In this document: positions 35,444 to 44,699 of the stretch, in pieces | Layout of the letters: each line of letters opens with the position of its first letter | Numbering within the stretch: the stretch's first letter is position 1 | Source of the DNA: an uncultured Clostridia bacterium | GTDB taxonomy: Bacteria; Bacillota; Clostridia; Christensenellales; CAG-138 | Assembly (NCBI GenBank): GCA_944366945.1 | Contig: CALVWJ010000008.1 | Coordinates: 1 to 64,000 of the forward strand | DNA: 64,000 nt | Reading direction: 5' to 3' | Made by a program: the position numbers and the translations under genes | Notes under the pieces: model-generated | Database searches by the model: none | Told to the model about the DNA's origin: nothing | What the model saw: only the letters and a program-made list of their open reading frames with translations

Positions 35444-35737
35444 TTATCGAAACATGCGCGAGAACAGAGAACCGCGTTCTGCAGGCGCATCCGCATATTC
35501 AAATGCCACGATCTCGCCTTCTACAATGACCTGTCCTTCATCCAGGCTGAGCTTTGTAATGCGCAATTCGTTCCCTTCGATGCGCAATTCACCGCCCTCC
35601 GTCAAAAGTTCCACTTCCTGTTCATTAAAGCTGTCCACATCTTTTACGCCCGTTACGCTGATCAGCTCCCGGTTATCGATATGGATTGAATGGGAGCGAA
35701 TCCGCATCGTCCCCGTGTCGCCTGTTCTCGGATCCAT
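35444..35737 (-). CDS. yabP: Sporulation protein YabP
   Basis: 97 residues with the YabP/YqfC pattern: SHSIHIDNRELISVTGVKDV, then a strand-rich middle (EGNELRITKLSLDEGQVIVEGEI segment, positions about 56-78). The start at 35737 follows AAAGGAGG by 8 bases; the longer upstream frame is not supported. YabP is made in the mother cell under sigma-E in Bacillus. A weak sigma-E-like pair (GGTATTTT then CATATATAT) lies about 60-90 bases upstream on the minus strand. Confidence 0.88.
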   Translation of the reverse strand: MDPRTGDTGTMRIRSHSIHIDNRELISVTGVKDVDSFNEQEVELLTEGGELRIEGNELRITKLSLDEGQVIVEGEIVAFEYADAPAERGSLFSRMFR

Positions 35738-35831
35738 AAGCCTTTCCTCCTTTGTCGTTAAACCGGCTGATACAGCGCCGGTTTTTTCAATATATATGTG
35801 TGAAATCACTGTAAAATACCAAGATATTGTC

Positions 35832-35860
35832 TTGACAAGCAAGCTACCGGCCATTATATT
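35832..35860 (+). promoter_or_regulatory. Sigma-A promoter of rho
   Basis: Consensus -35 TTGACA (35832-35837), 17-base spacer, -10 TATATT (35855-35860). It would give a 5' leader of about 175 bases before the rho GTG. A second, weaker pair (TTGTCT 35941-35946, TAGGAT 35965-35970, 18-base spacer) lies closer. The space from 35738 to 36042 otherwise holds an ACCGGC/GCCGGT hairpin near yabP but no gene. Confidence 0.7.
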
Positions 35861-36042
35861 TAATATTGAGAACGACATAATAAACGCAACATTTTTTATA
35901 AAGATGTTTTATTTCCATTTTTAGGGGCATAATACTCATATTGTCTAAAAAATGCTGCACTTGATAGGATACATTACTGGGTTAACAAGATGACAGAGAT
36001 GTCGTCTAGATTTTTAGTGTTTTTTGCGAAAGGAGCCGCAAC

Positions 36043-37929
36043 GTGACAAGAGAACAACTTCAAGAGAAAAGCCTAAACGATCTTCGTGAGATCGCAAAAC
36101 TGCAAGGCGTGAAATCCCTCACGAAATACCGTAAAGGTGAACTCATTGATATTATCATGAACGGCGGGCAGACGGATAAAGCCGCACAGCCAAAAGATAA
36201 GGATGCCGTTGAGGAGGCTGAACCGGTACGGCAGGAGCCTCGAAAAGAGAAAGAAACGGTGCTTGAACCGCAGCTGCTACAGCATGCGGCCGAGCAACCA
36301 ACTGTGGAAGAGGTACATCCCGCAAATGCCGGCAACGTATATGAGCCTCGCACGCGTTATCCGCAACAGCCGCAATATCGAGCGCCCCGACAGGAGTATC
36401 AGCAGGGCGGATATAATAACAACCGCCGCCAATACAATCAGAGCTATACGCCGCAGCAGCGCGCTTATGGTTACAATAATCAGAATCGCGATGGGTATCA
36501 AGGCGGATATAACCGGAGGCAGGAAGGCTACCAAGGCTATCAGAACGGGGGCTACCAAGGCGGATACCGCCAGGAATACAACAATCGCAACGGGGATTAT
36601 AGAGAAGCATATCGCGCGCCGCAGGAAAATTACCAGACCAGGGAACCCTATATGCCGCAATACGAAAGCGAGGAAAGCTATCGCGGCCAGAAGAATGAAG
36701 GGTATTATAACAAAGAATATGGCACCAGTAACCCTGCTGTACCCGAATTACTGGAGGGTGGGGCATGCGGAGATTGCGAAGGCGTGCTGGAGGTATTACC
36801 AGATGGCTATGGATTCCTTCGCTCTGAAAACTATCTACCCGGCAACCGGGATGTATATGTTTCCATTGCGCAGATCCGCCGCTTTAACTTGAAAACAGGG
36901 GATCTTGTTACGGGAAAAACCCGCCCTTCCAAAGAAGGAGAGCGGTTCCTTGCGCTTCTTTATATTACTGCCGTCAATGGCGAAGAACCCGAAAAAGCAC
37001 AGGCGCGCCGGCCATTTGAAGAACTTGTCCCGATTTATCCCAACGAACGCATCACGCTGGAATCCCAGGGCCTTGGGCATGACCAAAACCTTGCGATCCG
37101 CTTAATCGACTTGATTGCGCCCATTGGCAAAGGGCAGCGGGGCATGATCGTAAGCCAGCCGAAATCGGGCAAAACCACCCTTCTGAAAAATATCGCCCAC
37201 GGGATTGCCAACAATTATCCGGACATTCACCTAATTGTGCTGCTTATCGACGAGCGGCCCGAGGAAGTCACGGATATGCAGCGTTCCATTAAGGGGGAAG
37301 TGCTCTACTCCACGTTTGACGAGCTGCCCGAGCACCACACGCGTGTTGCGGAGATGACGCAGGAACGCGCCATGCGCCTTGTGGAACAGGGCAAGGACGT
37401 TGTGGTTCTAATGGATTCCATCACGCGCCTGGCGCGTGCCTATAACCTCACGATCCCGGCCACAGGCAAAACGCTTTCCGGCGGCATGGATCCAGGCGCG
37501 CTCCATAAGCCCAAGCGTTTCTTTGGCGCCGCGCGCAACATCGAAAACGGCGGCAGCCTCACCATCATTGCAACAGCGCTGATTGAAACCGGGAGCCGCA
37601 TGGATGACATCGTTTACGAAGAGTTTAAAGGCACCGGCAACATGGAGATTCACCTGGATCGCAAGATGAGCGAAAAACGCATCTTCCCGGCAGTGGATAT
37701 CTACAAATCCGGTACGCGCCGCGAGGAACTTTTGCTTACAAAGGAAGAGCTTGATGCGGTATTCACCATGCGCCGCACGCTGGCAGCCGGCAACCCCGCT
37801 GAGGTTACGGAGCAGATGATCAACATGCTTGATAAGACCTCCACAAATGAGGAGTTCATTCAGCGGCTGACCGCATGGAACAAGATCTATGAAAAGGATG
37901 GTTATTCCGCGGGCAAGCGCATTGGCTAA
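36043..37929 (+). CDS. rho: Transcription termination factor Rho with Q/N/G/Y-rich insertion
   Basis: 628 residues, far longer than the about 420 of Escherichia coli Rho. Order: Rho N-terminal SAP-like domain (about 1-42), an acidic/Q-rich linker (43-95), a low-complexity stretch rich in Tyr, Gly, Gln, Asn and Arg (about 100-228), the cold-shock RNA-binding domain starting at [14 protein letters not shown] (about 247), then the hexameric ATPase with P-loop QPKSGKTT (372-379) and the LIDERPEEV Walker B region. The start is GTG after AAAGGAG. Rho is an RNA-dependent helicase that ends untranslated transcripts. Insertions between the N-terminal parts are known in Actinobacteria and Clostridia. 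Confidence 0.96.
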   Translation: MTREQLQEKSLNDLREIAKLQGVKSLTKYRKGELIDIIMNGGQTDKAAQPKDKDAVEEAEPVRQEPRKEKETVLEPQLLQHAAEQPTVEEVHPANAGNVYEPRTRYPQQPQYRAPRQEYQQGGYNNNRRQYNQSYTPQQRAYGYNNQNRDGYQGGYNRRQEGYQGYQNGGYQGGYRQEYNNRNGDYREAYRAPQENYQTREPYMPQYESEESYRGQKNEGYYNKEYGTSNPAVPELLEGGACGDCEGVLEVLPDGYGFLRSENYLPGNRDVYVSIAQIRRFNLKTGDLVTGKTRPSKEGERFLALLYITAVNGEEPEKAQARRPFEELVPIYPNERITLESQGLGHDQNLAIRLIDLIAPIGKGQRGMIVSQPKSGKTTLLKNIAHGIANNYPDIHLIVLLIDERPEEVTDMQRSIKGEVLYSTFDELPEHHTRVAEMTQERAMRLVEQGKDVVVLMDSITRLARAYNLTIPATGKTLSGGMDPGALHKPKRFFGAARNIENGGSLTIIATALIETGSRMDDIVYEEFKGTGNMEIHLDRKMSEKRIFPAVDIYKSGTRREELLLTKEELDAVFTMRRTLAAGNPAEVTEQMINMLDKTSTNEEFIQRLTAWNKIYEKDGYSAGKRIG

Positions 37930-37964
37930 AAACCAAAAACCCTGTGCTTTCGCAAAAATAGTGC

Positions 37965-37994
37965 TTGCATTTCACAGCGTGGATGCGATATAAT
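37965..37994 (+). promoter_or_regulatory. Promoter of rpmE
   Basis: -35 TTGCAT (37965-37970), 18-base spacer, consensus -10 TATAAT (37989-37994). It starts just after rho, so rpmE has its own transcript. Confidence 0.75.
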
Positions 37995-38003
37995 ATCATC
38001 TGT

Positions 38004-38075
38004 TCGGGTGGCTTCACCCGTTGGGCGCGTATGCGCCAATGCAGCAGGAGGGCGGCTAATCGCCCTGCGCCAAGC
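38004..38075 (+). ncRNA. Structured 5' leader of rpmE (L31 leader-like)
   Basis: Three consecutive hairpins: CGGGTG/CACCCG (38005-38020), TTG-GCGC/GCGC-CAA (38021-38039) and GCAGG or GGGCG with CGCCCTGC (38044-38068). They lie between the promoter and the rpmE ribosome site. Autoregulatory L31 leaders are known in several phyla; the match is by position and structure, not by a model search. Confidence 0.5.
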
Positions 38076-38098
38076 AAATACTATGAGGGGTGAAACGA

Positions 38099-38299
38099 AT
38101 GAAGAAGGATATCCATCCGGCCTATGGCGAGTGCATCGTGCGCTGTGCTTGCGGCGAGACCTTCAAGAGCGGTTCCGTAAAGGGTGAGCTCAAGGTCGAA
38201 ATTTGTTCCAAGTGCCATCCGTTCTATACCGGCCGTCAGAAACTGGTAGATACGGGCGGACGTGTCGATCGCTTCAAGAAGCGTTACGGCATCAACTAA
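38099..38299 (+). CDS. rpmE: 50S ribosomal protein L31 (zinc-binding form)
   Basis: 66 residues. The four cysteines of the zinc ribbon are present (VRCACGETF and EICSKCHPF), so this is the C-plus form rather than the zinc-free paralog. Ends with the typical [11 protein letters not shown]. The start at 38099 follows GAGGGGTGA by a few bases. Confidence 0.97.
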   Translation: MKKDIHPAYGECIVRCACGETFKSGSVKGELKVEICSKCHPFYTGRQKLVDTGGRVDRFKKRYGIN

Positions 38300-38307
38300 A
38301 TCAACCG

Positions 38308-38332
38308 AAGAGCGGCAGTGCCGCTCTTTTTC
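38308..38332 (+). terminator. Terminator of rpmE
   Basis: AAGAGCGGCA pairs with TGCCGCTCTT, followed by TTT. It starts about 8 bases after the stop codon. Confidence 0.88.
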
Positions 38333-39047
38333 ATATTTTGGGAAACCTGGGACGAGCGGGCTTTTCGTGCATTTTAACGGATCGAGGAATGTGCATGGCA
38401 AATCGAAAAAAGTTATGAAGAATCAAGGGCATGGAATCCAGGAAACACAAGATATACGCAGTCCTTAAAAGGCAGTACCAGCTGCCTTCCCATCACAGCA
38501 GGGCTGTTGTATAGAAATGCGTACGTTTGGACTTTGCGCCAAATTCGAGAAGAAATGCACGAGCTGCAATGGCTCTGTTTTTTCGCTGCTGTTACAATAC
38601 TACTTTGCAAACAACCTTTTCTTTATTTTATTAGAAAATTTTATTAAAAAGTAGCTATGGTTGCACAGATAAAAGAGGCTGTACGGAGAAGGCGCATGGA
38701 TGCTTGCAAGGCTGCTGTTCTGCGCGGGAGGATTTGGGAATACCGCAAGCGTCGTGCTTCTTGTAAATATGCGGCATTGAATACTGGCGCAGGAATTTGC
38801 ATATAAGCTTGAAAGGTCACTCAATCAAAAAACGTTTACAATTCCTTCAAAATTCGACGGGAAAAAGCGTGGAAAAGCCCGGCGCAGCATGATAAAATAA
38901 ATAAAAGAGCTGGTTGCATTAGGGCGTAGTTCAGATTGCATATCTTTTCTTTTTAATGTGTTGTTACGATGATAATTGAATGAAAGTGTTGTTTTGAATC
39001 AGCACATGTGTTAATTATATTCGTTTTTATAAATCGGAGAAGAAAGG
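38333..39047 (+). other. Gene-free interval before the KamA paralog
   Basis: About 700 bases with multiple stops in all frames and no recognised RNA. The 3' end holds a likely promoter for the next gene: TTGAAT (38994-38999), 16-base spacer, TATATT (39016-39021). The middle is AT-rich (around 38600-38650). Confidence 0.5.
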
Positions 39048-40157
39048 ATGGAACGAAGTATGCTTTGGTATGAAGAATTGAAAAACAATGTAACTGACAT
39101 TGGCGTGCTTGCACCCAAGCTTGGCCTGGATGAGAAAGAAACAGAACGCATGCGGACGCTTTGCAAAGCGTTTCCGATGTCCGTACCGCAGTATTATCTT
39201 TCCCTTATCAATTGGGATGACCCGAAGGACCCAATTCGAAAAATGTGCATTCCAACGTTTTTTGAAACGGATCTTAGCGGCGCGTTTGATACAAGCGGCG
39301 AAGCAAGCAATACAGTTTGCGAGGGCGTGCAGCATAAGTACCGGGAGACCGCTTTGATCCTAACCACAAACCGCTGTGCCATGTATTGCCGCCATTGCTT
39401 CCGCAAACGCCTGGTTGGCTTGTCTGATGAGGAGATCGCAAGCCATTTTGATGCGGTGATCGAATACATCCGCACGCATGAGGAGATCACCAACGCCATT
39501 CTTTCGGGCGGTGATGCGCTGATGCTGCCAACAAAAATGGTGGAGCGCTATCTGGATGCACTTTCAGCGATTGAGCATCTCGATTTGATCCGCGTTGCTA
39601 CGCGCATGCCTGTTGTTTATCCCATGCGCATCATCGAGGATAAAAACCTTCTCAAGGTGCTTACGCGTTATACGCGGCGCAAGCAGATCTATGTTGTAAC
39701 CCAGTTCAACCACCCGAATGAGATGACAACACAGGCACGCGCAGCGATCCATGCGCTGCTCGAATGCGGGGTCGTGGTGAAAAACCAAACGGTGCTTTTG
39801 CGCGGCGTGAACGATTCCGCAGAAACGCTGGGGTTGCTGCTGCGAAAACTGACGGCCGCAGGCGTTGTGCCGTATTACGTGTTCCAATGCCGCCCGGTAA
39901 GCGGCGTGAAGAATACCTTCCAGGTTCCTTTCGCCGAAGGGTATGAAATCGTGGAAAAAGCAAAATCCATGCAAAACGGGCAGGGAAAATGCTTGAAATT
40001 CTGCATGTCACATCCAGCGGGGAAAATTGAGATCGCAGGGAAGTTGGATGATGGCTCCATCGCATTCAAATTTCATCAAACGAAAGATCGAACCAATGAG
40101 GGGCGCATTTTTGTGAAAAAGCTTCCTGCTGATGCGAGCTGGCTGGGCGAGATCTAA
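39048..40157 (+). CDS. KamA-family radical SAM protein, substrate-pocket variant
   Basis: 369 residues, a lysine 2,3-aminomutase paralog. It keeps the radical SAM motif CAMYCRHC (Cys110, Cys114, Cys117) and a likely PLP lysine in the AGK motif (Lys326). The aspartate that binds the lysine side chain in KamA (Asp294 in the paralog upstream) is replaced by Arg282 (QCRPVSG), and the second aspartate region is shortened. In glutamate 2,3-aminomutase the equivalent position is also basic. The enzyme may thus act on an acidic amino acid or another substrate. It is monocistronic with its own promoter and terminator. Not EpmB-like by context, since no elongation factor P genes are adjacent. Confidence 0.82.
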   Translation: MERSMLWYEELKNNVTDIGVLAPKLGLDEKETERMRTLCKAFPMSVPQYYLSLINWDDPKDPIRKMCIPTFFETDLSGAFDTSGEASNTVCEGVQHKYRETALILTTNRCAMYCRHCFRKRLVGLSDEEIASHFDAVIEYIRTHEEITNAILSGGDALMLPTKMVERYLDALSAIEHLDLIRVATRMPVVYPMRIIEDKNLLKVLTRYTRRKQIYVVTQFNHPNEMTTQARAAIHALLECGVVVKNQTVLLRGVNDSAETLGLLLRKLTAAGVVPYYVFQCRPVSGVKNTFQVPFAEGYEIVEKAKSMQNGQGKCLKFCMSHPAGKIEIAGKLDDGSIAFKFHQTKDRTNEGRIFVKKLPADASWLGEI

Positions 40158-40188
40158 AAAAGGCATCTTAGCTGTACTGCACAGAACA

Positions 40189-40216
40189 TTAAAAAAGTGG
40201 CATTCGCCACTTTTTT
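40189..40216. terminator. Bidirectional terminator
   Basis: AAAAAAGTGGC and GCCACTTTTTT flank an ATTC loop. It ends the KamA-paralog transcript and lies just beyond the end of the convergent phosphohexomutase. Confidence 0.88.
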
Positions 40217-40309
40217 AATGCATAGAGCATATATTTCCATATTGGATGCCATAGGGGCTAAACCCGCATGCACATAAGACGAGATTTGGCTATGACGCAA
40301 ACGGGCTGC

Positions 40310-41815
40310 TTAGCCTGTAAAAGAAGCAAGGCTGGAAGAATCCAGCTGCCCAAAGCGTGCCAGGAAACCGCAGAGCGCCGAAGCGATCTGTTTTGCGCCA
40401 CCTGTGCGGTCGCTTTCGATGTTGAGCGGCATAAGCGGCTCGTGGAGCGACAGGCGAAGCAGAAACCAGCCATCACCATAAGCGGGAGCAAGGGTTACGC
40501 GCACGCCTTCATAGTTTGGCTCAGCCAGCGTCCAGCCGGGCTGCGTGGCTGCATATTCCTTGAGCGCCGAGATGATTCCATTCCCGTAGTCGGCAAACGC
40601 CTCCGCTTGAAGCGGCATGCGGAATTCAAAGCTTTCTTTCGGCTCTTTTAGATCGGCAAGCAGCGCTTCCAGCGTGCGGCCCTCCTGGCGTGCCCGTGCA
40701 AGCTCAATGAGGAGCTTTACCATCAAGTATGCACCATCGTCGAGGAAATAGTTTTCCTGCAATGCCCCGTGCCCCGAGGTCTCAATGGCAAGCTGCGCAT
40801 CCTGCCCGGCAGCGCAAAGCCGCTGTGCCTCATTGATAACGTTGCGGTAGCCGCGCCGGAAGCGCCGGTGGATGCCGCCGTGCGCGGCAATGAATGCGGC
40901 AAGGCCGGTTGAGGTGATGGAATCGGTCACGATCGTGGTGCCGGGATGTTCCCGCAGCAGGATAGCGGAAAGAATGGCGATTAGCCGGTTGCGGTTGAGC
41001 TCGCTGCCATCGGCAAGCACTGCACCTGCGCGGTCCACATCCGTGTCGAAAAGAATGCCAAAATCCGCTTTGTTCGCAAGAACCGCAGCGCGGATGGAAT
41101 CCATGGCTGCAGCGTTTTCCGGGTTTGGCGCATGGTTTGGGAAGCGGCCATCGGGTGTAAGGAACTGGCTCCCTGCCATGTCTGCACCAAGCGGCGCAAG
41201 CACCGAATCCGCAAAGAAGCCGCCTGCGCCATTGCCGGCATCCACGAGGATCTTAAGCCCGCAAAGCGGACGTTCCAACCCGGTTGCAGCTTGAATCTTT
41301 TGCCGGAGCATTGCTGCATAAGCTGGCAGGAAATCAGCCTGTGCGAATGCGCCCGCCGCATCCTGGGGGAAAGCGCCGGTGCCGGCGCAACTGAGTATTT
41401 CTGCAATATCCTGCTTTTCCAAACCACCGCCAGAAGTGAAAAATTTGAATCCGTTGCGTTCAAATGGAAGGTGGCTTGCAGTGATCATGACCGCGCCGTC
41501 AAATTCCCAGCCTTTGAGTACTGTGGACATAAACATGGCGGGCGTGGTGCAAAGCCCGAAATCCGTAACATCCATCCCGGCAGCGCGCAAGCCCTCTGCA
41601 AGCCATGCGGAAAGCTGTTCGCCCGAAAGCCGGGAGTCCCTGCCAATCGATACGCGTTTTGCCGCATTTCCAAGGCGGTTACGCAGCCATGCCGCGAATG
41701 CGCCGCCAATGGCCCGCGCAGCCTCCTCGGTCAAATCGACTGGCTTGCCGCCCTCCGTTGCGATGGCAACGCCGCGAATATCGCTTCCATTCTGGAGCTT
41801 TTTATAATCGGGCAT
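40310..41815 (-). CDS. Phosphomannomutase/phosphoglucomutase
   Basis: 501 residues of the alpha-D-phosphohexomutase family. All four signature motifs are present: the phosphoserine loop TASHLPFERNG, the metal loop DTDVDRAG, the sugar-specificity region ETSGHGA, and the C-terminal phosphate-binding DRTGG. It interconverts sugar 1- and 6-phosphates in the cytosol, supplying polysaccharide or wall precursors. The start at 41815 is supported by AGGAGG 6 bases upstream. Glucose versus mannose preference cannot be settled. Confidence 0.9.
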   Translation of the reverse strand: MPDYKKLQNGSDIRGVAIATEGGKPVDLTEEAARAIGGAFAAWLRNRLGNAAKRVSIGRDSRLSGEQLSAWLAEGLRAAGMDVTDFGLCTTPAMFMSTVLKGWEFDGAVMITASHLPFERNGFKFFTSGGGLEKQDIAEILSCAGTGAFPQDAAGAFAQADFLPAYAAMLRQKIQAATGLERPLCGLKILVDAGNGAGGFFADSVLAPLGADMAGSQFLTPDGRFPNHAPNPENAAAMDSIRAAVLANKADFGILFDTDVDRAGAVLADGSELNRNRLIAILSAILLREHPGTTIVTDSITSTGLAAFIAAHGGIHRRFRRGYRNVINEAQRLCAAGQDAQLAIETSGHGALQENYFLDDGAYLMVKLLIELARARQEGRTLEALLADLKEPKESFEFRMPLQAEAFADYGNGIISALKEYAATQPGWTLAEPNYEGVRVTLAPAYGDGWFLLRLSLHEPLMPLNIESDRTGGAKQIASALCGFLARFGQLDSSSLASFTG

Positions 41816-41939
41816 ATGAGAAATCCTCCTGTGCTACAAAGCTTGCCTTTATCGTGTATATGGTACAGCAAAACCGGGGAGAAGTAAACAGGCTTTGAGC
41901 TTAGCGGCAAAGGCGTCAGCGTTGAAAAATGGCGTAGCC

Positions 41940-42752
41940 TTAGCGTGCATGCGCATTGGGAACGTTGAGCCATTTGCGCTGTGCCCTATGCCAGCGCCAA
42001 TAAACCGCTGCAGCCACCCATGGCGGAGGAAGTATTTTTCCAAGCACGGAGAGCATGCGGTTTAAAACGCCCGGAATGTAACAGCGTTTGCCGTGCAGGG
42101 CATGATCCAGGGCCTTGCGTGCAACGACCTCAAGCGGGTTGGTAGTGAGCGTTCCCCAGATTCCCTGCGCTGCGATGGCGGCTGCTGAAGCATCGTTGGT
42201 CACCATACCACCGGGGCAGAGCACAAGCACGTTTGCATTCTGCCCCTTCAGTTCTTGACGCAGGGCGGTAGCAAAATCGAGCAGGAAGCGCTTGGGTGCC
42301 GCATAGGTAGCCTTGAGCGGCATGGGGAACATGGAGGCAAGGCTTGAAACAAACAGCGTTACAAAGCGCCGGCCCTGCCTGCGCCGATGCAAAATGGCAT
42401 GCGTGATGCGCAGTGTGGCGGCATCATTGAGCGCTATGATTTGAACGATCTTTTCCCGTTCGCGGCTGAGGAAACTGCCTTCAAAATCCGTGCCTGCAAT
42501 GTTGAGCAGCATGTCGAATTTAAGGCCGTTGCGGTCGAGAAAACAGAGCATTGCATCCACGCTGCCGCCGTCGGTAAGGTCGCATGCTTTTGCAACAACC
42601 GTTGTTCTAAACCGGCGCTCCAGCCCTGCTTTGATACAGAGCAACGCCTGTTCATCCAAGTCGGTCAAGAACAGATGGTATCCTCTGCGCGCGCATTCAA
42701 CCGCCATTGCGCGGCCCAGCCCGCCGGCAGCGCCCATAATCATCACGTTCAT
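41940..42752 (-). CDS. Short-chain dehydrogenase/reductase (SDR)
   Basis: 270 residues. The NAD(P)-binding GAAGGLGRAM motif is at the start, with the NIAG motif mid-protein. The canonical active-site YxxxK is YAAPK here, with Ser upstream (VSSLAS), so it is likely active. A hydrophobic C-terminal stretch could contact membrane. The start at 42752 overlaps the stop of the upstream SDR (ATGA) and follows GGGAGG by 7 bases. Substrate unknown. Confidence 0.85.
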   Translation of the reverse strand: MNVMIMGAAGGLGRAMAVECARRGYHLFLTDLDEQALLCIKAGLERRFRTTVVAKACDLTDGGSVDAMLCFLDRNGLKFDMLLNIAGTDFEGSFLSREREKIVQIIALNDAATLRITHAILHRRRQGRRFVTLFVSSLASMFPMPLKATYAAPKRFLLDFATALRQELKGQNANVLVLCPGGMVTNDASAAAIAAQGIWGTLTTNPLEVVARKALDHALHGKRCYIPGVLNRMLSVLGKILPPPWVAAAVYWRWHRAQRKWLNVPNAHAR

Positions 42753-43603
42753 GCCCGAACCTCCCCATACGTTATGCCGCAGAGCTGCTCGCTCAAGATG
42801 AACAGGCGTTCTGCCTGCTCTTTGCCCACTGCGGAGCTGTAGGGCTTTTCGCGGCATAGGGCGTAATATAAACCCGGGGGATGTTCCTGCGCGCGGCAAA
42901 GAAAATCAAATGTTTGCGCGGGGATGGCAGGCGGGACGCCAAAGGGCTTGCGGAAACGCCATGCAAAACGCACGATGCCTTGCTCTTTGGTGCCGATATC
43001 CGTGTTTACAAGCCCGGGATCCACCACGTATGCGCGGATGCCATGTGCAGCATAGCGGTCGTTCAATGCCTGGGCAAACAGGAGATTGCATAGCTTGGAT
43101 TGCTTGTAGGCCCTAAGCGGATGATAGTTCCGGCTGAGCATCACATCCTGCCAATATACTTTCGCGCCCTTATGAGATTGGCTGCCGGTCATGATCACCC
43201 GGCCGCCTGCGTGCAGGAGAAAAGGAAGAAGCGTGTATGTGAGCAGAAAACCCGCGAGATGATTGAGCGCAAATTGCTGCTCATAGCCATCCTCCGTGGT
43301 TCTATACCAGCTTCTGGCACAGCCTGCGTTGTTGATAAGCGCAAAAAGCCGGCCGTCGCTGTTTCCTTCTAAATCATGGGCGAGCAGCGCACCAAGCCGC
43401 AGCACCTCGCGCCGCTGCATCAAATCCGCAGCGTAAAAATGGATGGGCGCATCCGGCACCGAGCTTAGGATGCTTTGCTTTGCCTGCGCGCAGTGCGCTT
43501 CGGTACGCCCAACGCCGATGATGCGCATGCCGTGCTGCGCGAGAAGGCGCGCTGTTTCCAACCCAATGCCGGAGGTTGCCCCGGTCACTATAACGGTTTG
43601 CAT
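42749..43603 (-). CDS. Short-chain dehydrogenase/reductase, retinol dehydrogenase-like
   Basis: 284 residues. GATSGIGLETA at the N-terminus binds NAD(P); the NNAG motif and an active-site YKQSK (after a GSQSH serine region) are present. It resembles the retinol/protochlorophyllide reductase-type SDRs with a longer C-terminus. It sits in an operon after the PadR and HAAS-domain genes. Substrate unknown; a lipid or steroid-like compound is only a guess. Confidence 0.85.
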   Translation of the reverse strand: MQTVIVTGATSGIGLETARLLAQHGMRIIGVGRTEAHCAQAKQSILSSVPDAPIHFYAADLMQRREVLRLGALLAHDLEGNSDGRLFALINNAGCARSWYRTTEDGYEQQFALNHLAGFLLTYTLLPFLLHAGGRVIMTGSQSHKGAKVYWQDVMLSRNYHPLRAYKQSKLCNLLFAQALNDRYAAHGIRAYVVDPGLVNTDIGTKEQGIVRFAWRFRKPFGVPPAIPAQTFDFLCRAQEHPPGLYYALCREKPYSSAVGKEQAERLFILSEQLCGITYGEVRA

Positions 43604-43621
43604 GGTTTGCTCCTTTTTAGG

Positions 43622-44347
43622 TTACGCCGCATAGCCAAACCAGCCCCAGGCGTGCCAGAATTCCAGACAGCCGGAGGTGATCATGGCGAGCAAGATTGCC
43701 CAGATCGTAAGCACCGCAAATGCGCAAAGCGCAACCAGCGCCACACGGCGCAGACGCCGGCGGGCCTTTGGCGGGAAATTTGGGCTGGCGGCGAGCGGAG
43801 GCAGCACCGGGCCGCCGGCTGCGGCAGACAGCGTGTTGCGGTGAAACCTGCCGTAGACGCGGATGAGCTGGCGGAAGAATGCCGTGAAATAAACGCAGCC
43901 AACCGACATGAGCACACAAAGCGTTACCATCGCAGCGCTGAAAACAGTTGCAACCCCATACGGCATGGGTACAATGGCCTGCCATGTGCCAAGCTTGCCC
44001 AGCAAGCCGGCTGCCACCGCCAAGCTACCAAACGAGCATGCAGCGAGCACTGCATCCCAGGCTGCAAGGAGGATGAAAAACACCCCCGCCCAAAACCCGG
44101 TAAAACAGAGCCGGGCTATCGCACCGACGCGTTTCCCGGCTGGCGCCTTTTTGGGTGCATCGCCGCAAAATTGCGCTGCGAGCTGGAGTGGATCGCCCAG
44201 CTTTGCCGCAATTTCCGCTTCGCAGAACCCATCGGCCATCTTGAACGCAAAGTGCTGTTCATATTCATCGATGATTTCCGAAATGTCCTCTATGCCGTTG
44301 CGTTTGAGCGCATTGGTTAGTCTTTCCATGAATTCATGCTTTGTCAT
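43622..44347 (-). CDS. HAAS-domain (DUF1700-like) membrane protein
   Basis: 241 residues. The first about 60 residues (MTKHEFMERLTNALKRNG..., then the acidic DEYEQHF motif) match the HAAS/DUF1700 signalling domain that commonly follows PadR regulators. Three or four transmembrane helices follow (about 80-105, 118-150 and the C-terminal 200-225). The start at 44347 uses GGAGG inside the padR end, and the two genes overlap by 14 bases. Likely a membrane partner of the PadR regulator. Confidence 0.8.
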   Translation of the reverse strand: MTKHEFMERLTNALKRNGIEDISEIIDEYEQHFAFKMADGFCEAEIAAKLGDPLQLAAQFCGDAPKKAPAGKRVGAIARLCFTGFWAGVFFILLAAWDAVLAACSFGSLAVAAGLLGKLGTWQAIVPMPYGVATVFSAAMVTLCVLMSVGCVYFTAFFRQLIRVYGRFHRNTLSAAAGGPVLPPLAASPNFPPKARRRLRRVALVALCAFAVLTIWAILLAMITSGCLEFWHAWGWFGYAA

Positions 44348-44660
44348 CTGGCTGATCCTCCAATAATGTCCGTATCGCTTGCGCAAATTGCAGATATTCT
44401 GCCCTGTCGCGCTCGTATATCTCTCTGCCGAGTTTTGTGATGGAATAATATTTCCGCGGCGGCCCGCCGCTTTCTTCCTGCAAATAGGTTGTGAGCAGGC
44501 CATCGCTTTTCAGCTTCCTTAAAATGGGGTAAACGGTGCCGTCAGCAATGTCGATCCGCTTGGATAGGGAATCGGAGATCTCGTACCCATAACAATCTCG
44601 CTGTTTTAGCAGCGACAATACGCAAAGCTCGAGCACCCCTTTTTTATATTGCGCGTTCAC
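44334..44660 (-). CDS. PadR-family transcriptional regulator
   Basis: 108 residues: a winged helix with the PadR features LELCVLSLLKQRDCYGYEI, then DGTVYPILRKLKSDGLL and GPPRKYYSIT. It is a repressor type in known cases. A consensus promoter and an inverted repeat lie 40-80 bases upstream, consistent with autorepression. First gene of a four-gene unit (padR, HAAS, two SDRs). Confidence 0.93.
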   Translation of the reverse strand: MNAQYKKGVLELCVLSLLKQRDCYGYEISDSLSKRIDIADGTVYPILRKLKSDGLLTTYLQEESGGPPRKYYSITKLGREIYERDRAEYLQFAQAIRTLLEDQPDDKA

Positions 44661-44699
44661 ATGCAGCCCCCTTTGCCCAAGTTTGATATATGCTATAAA

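Noticed and set aside
35761..35790. ACCGGC/GCCGGT hairpin with T run on the plus strand
   Set aside because: No plus-strand gene ends there; it sits in the 5' region of yabP and may be chance.
39048..40157. EpmB (elongation factor P beta-lysylation) assignment for the KamA paralog
   Set aside because: No efp or epmA nearby, and the substrate-site changes do not suggest lysine.
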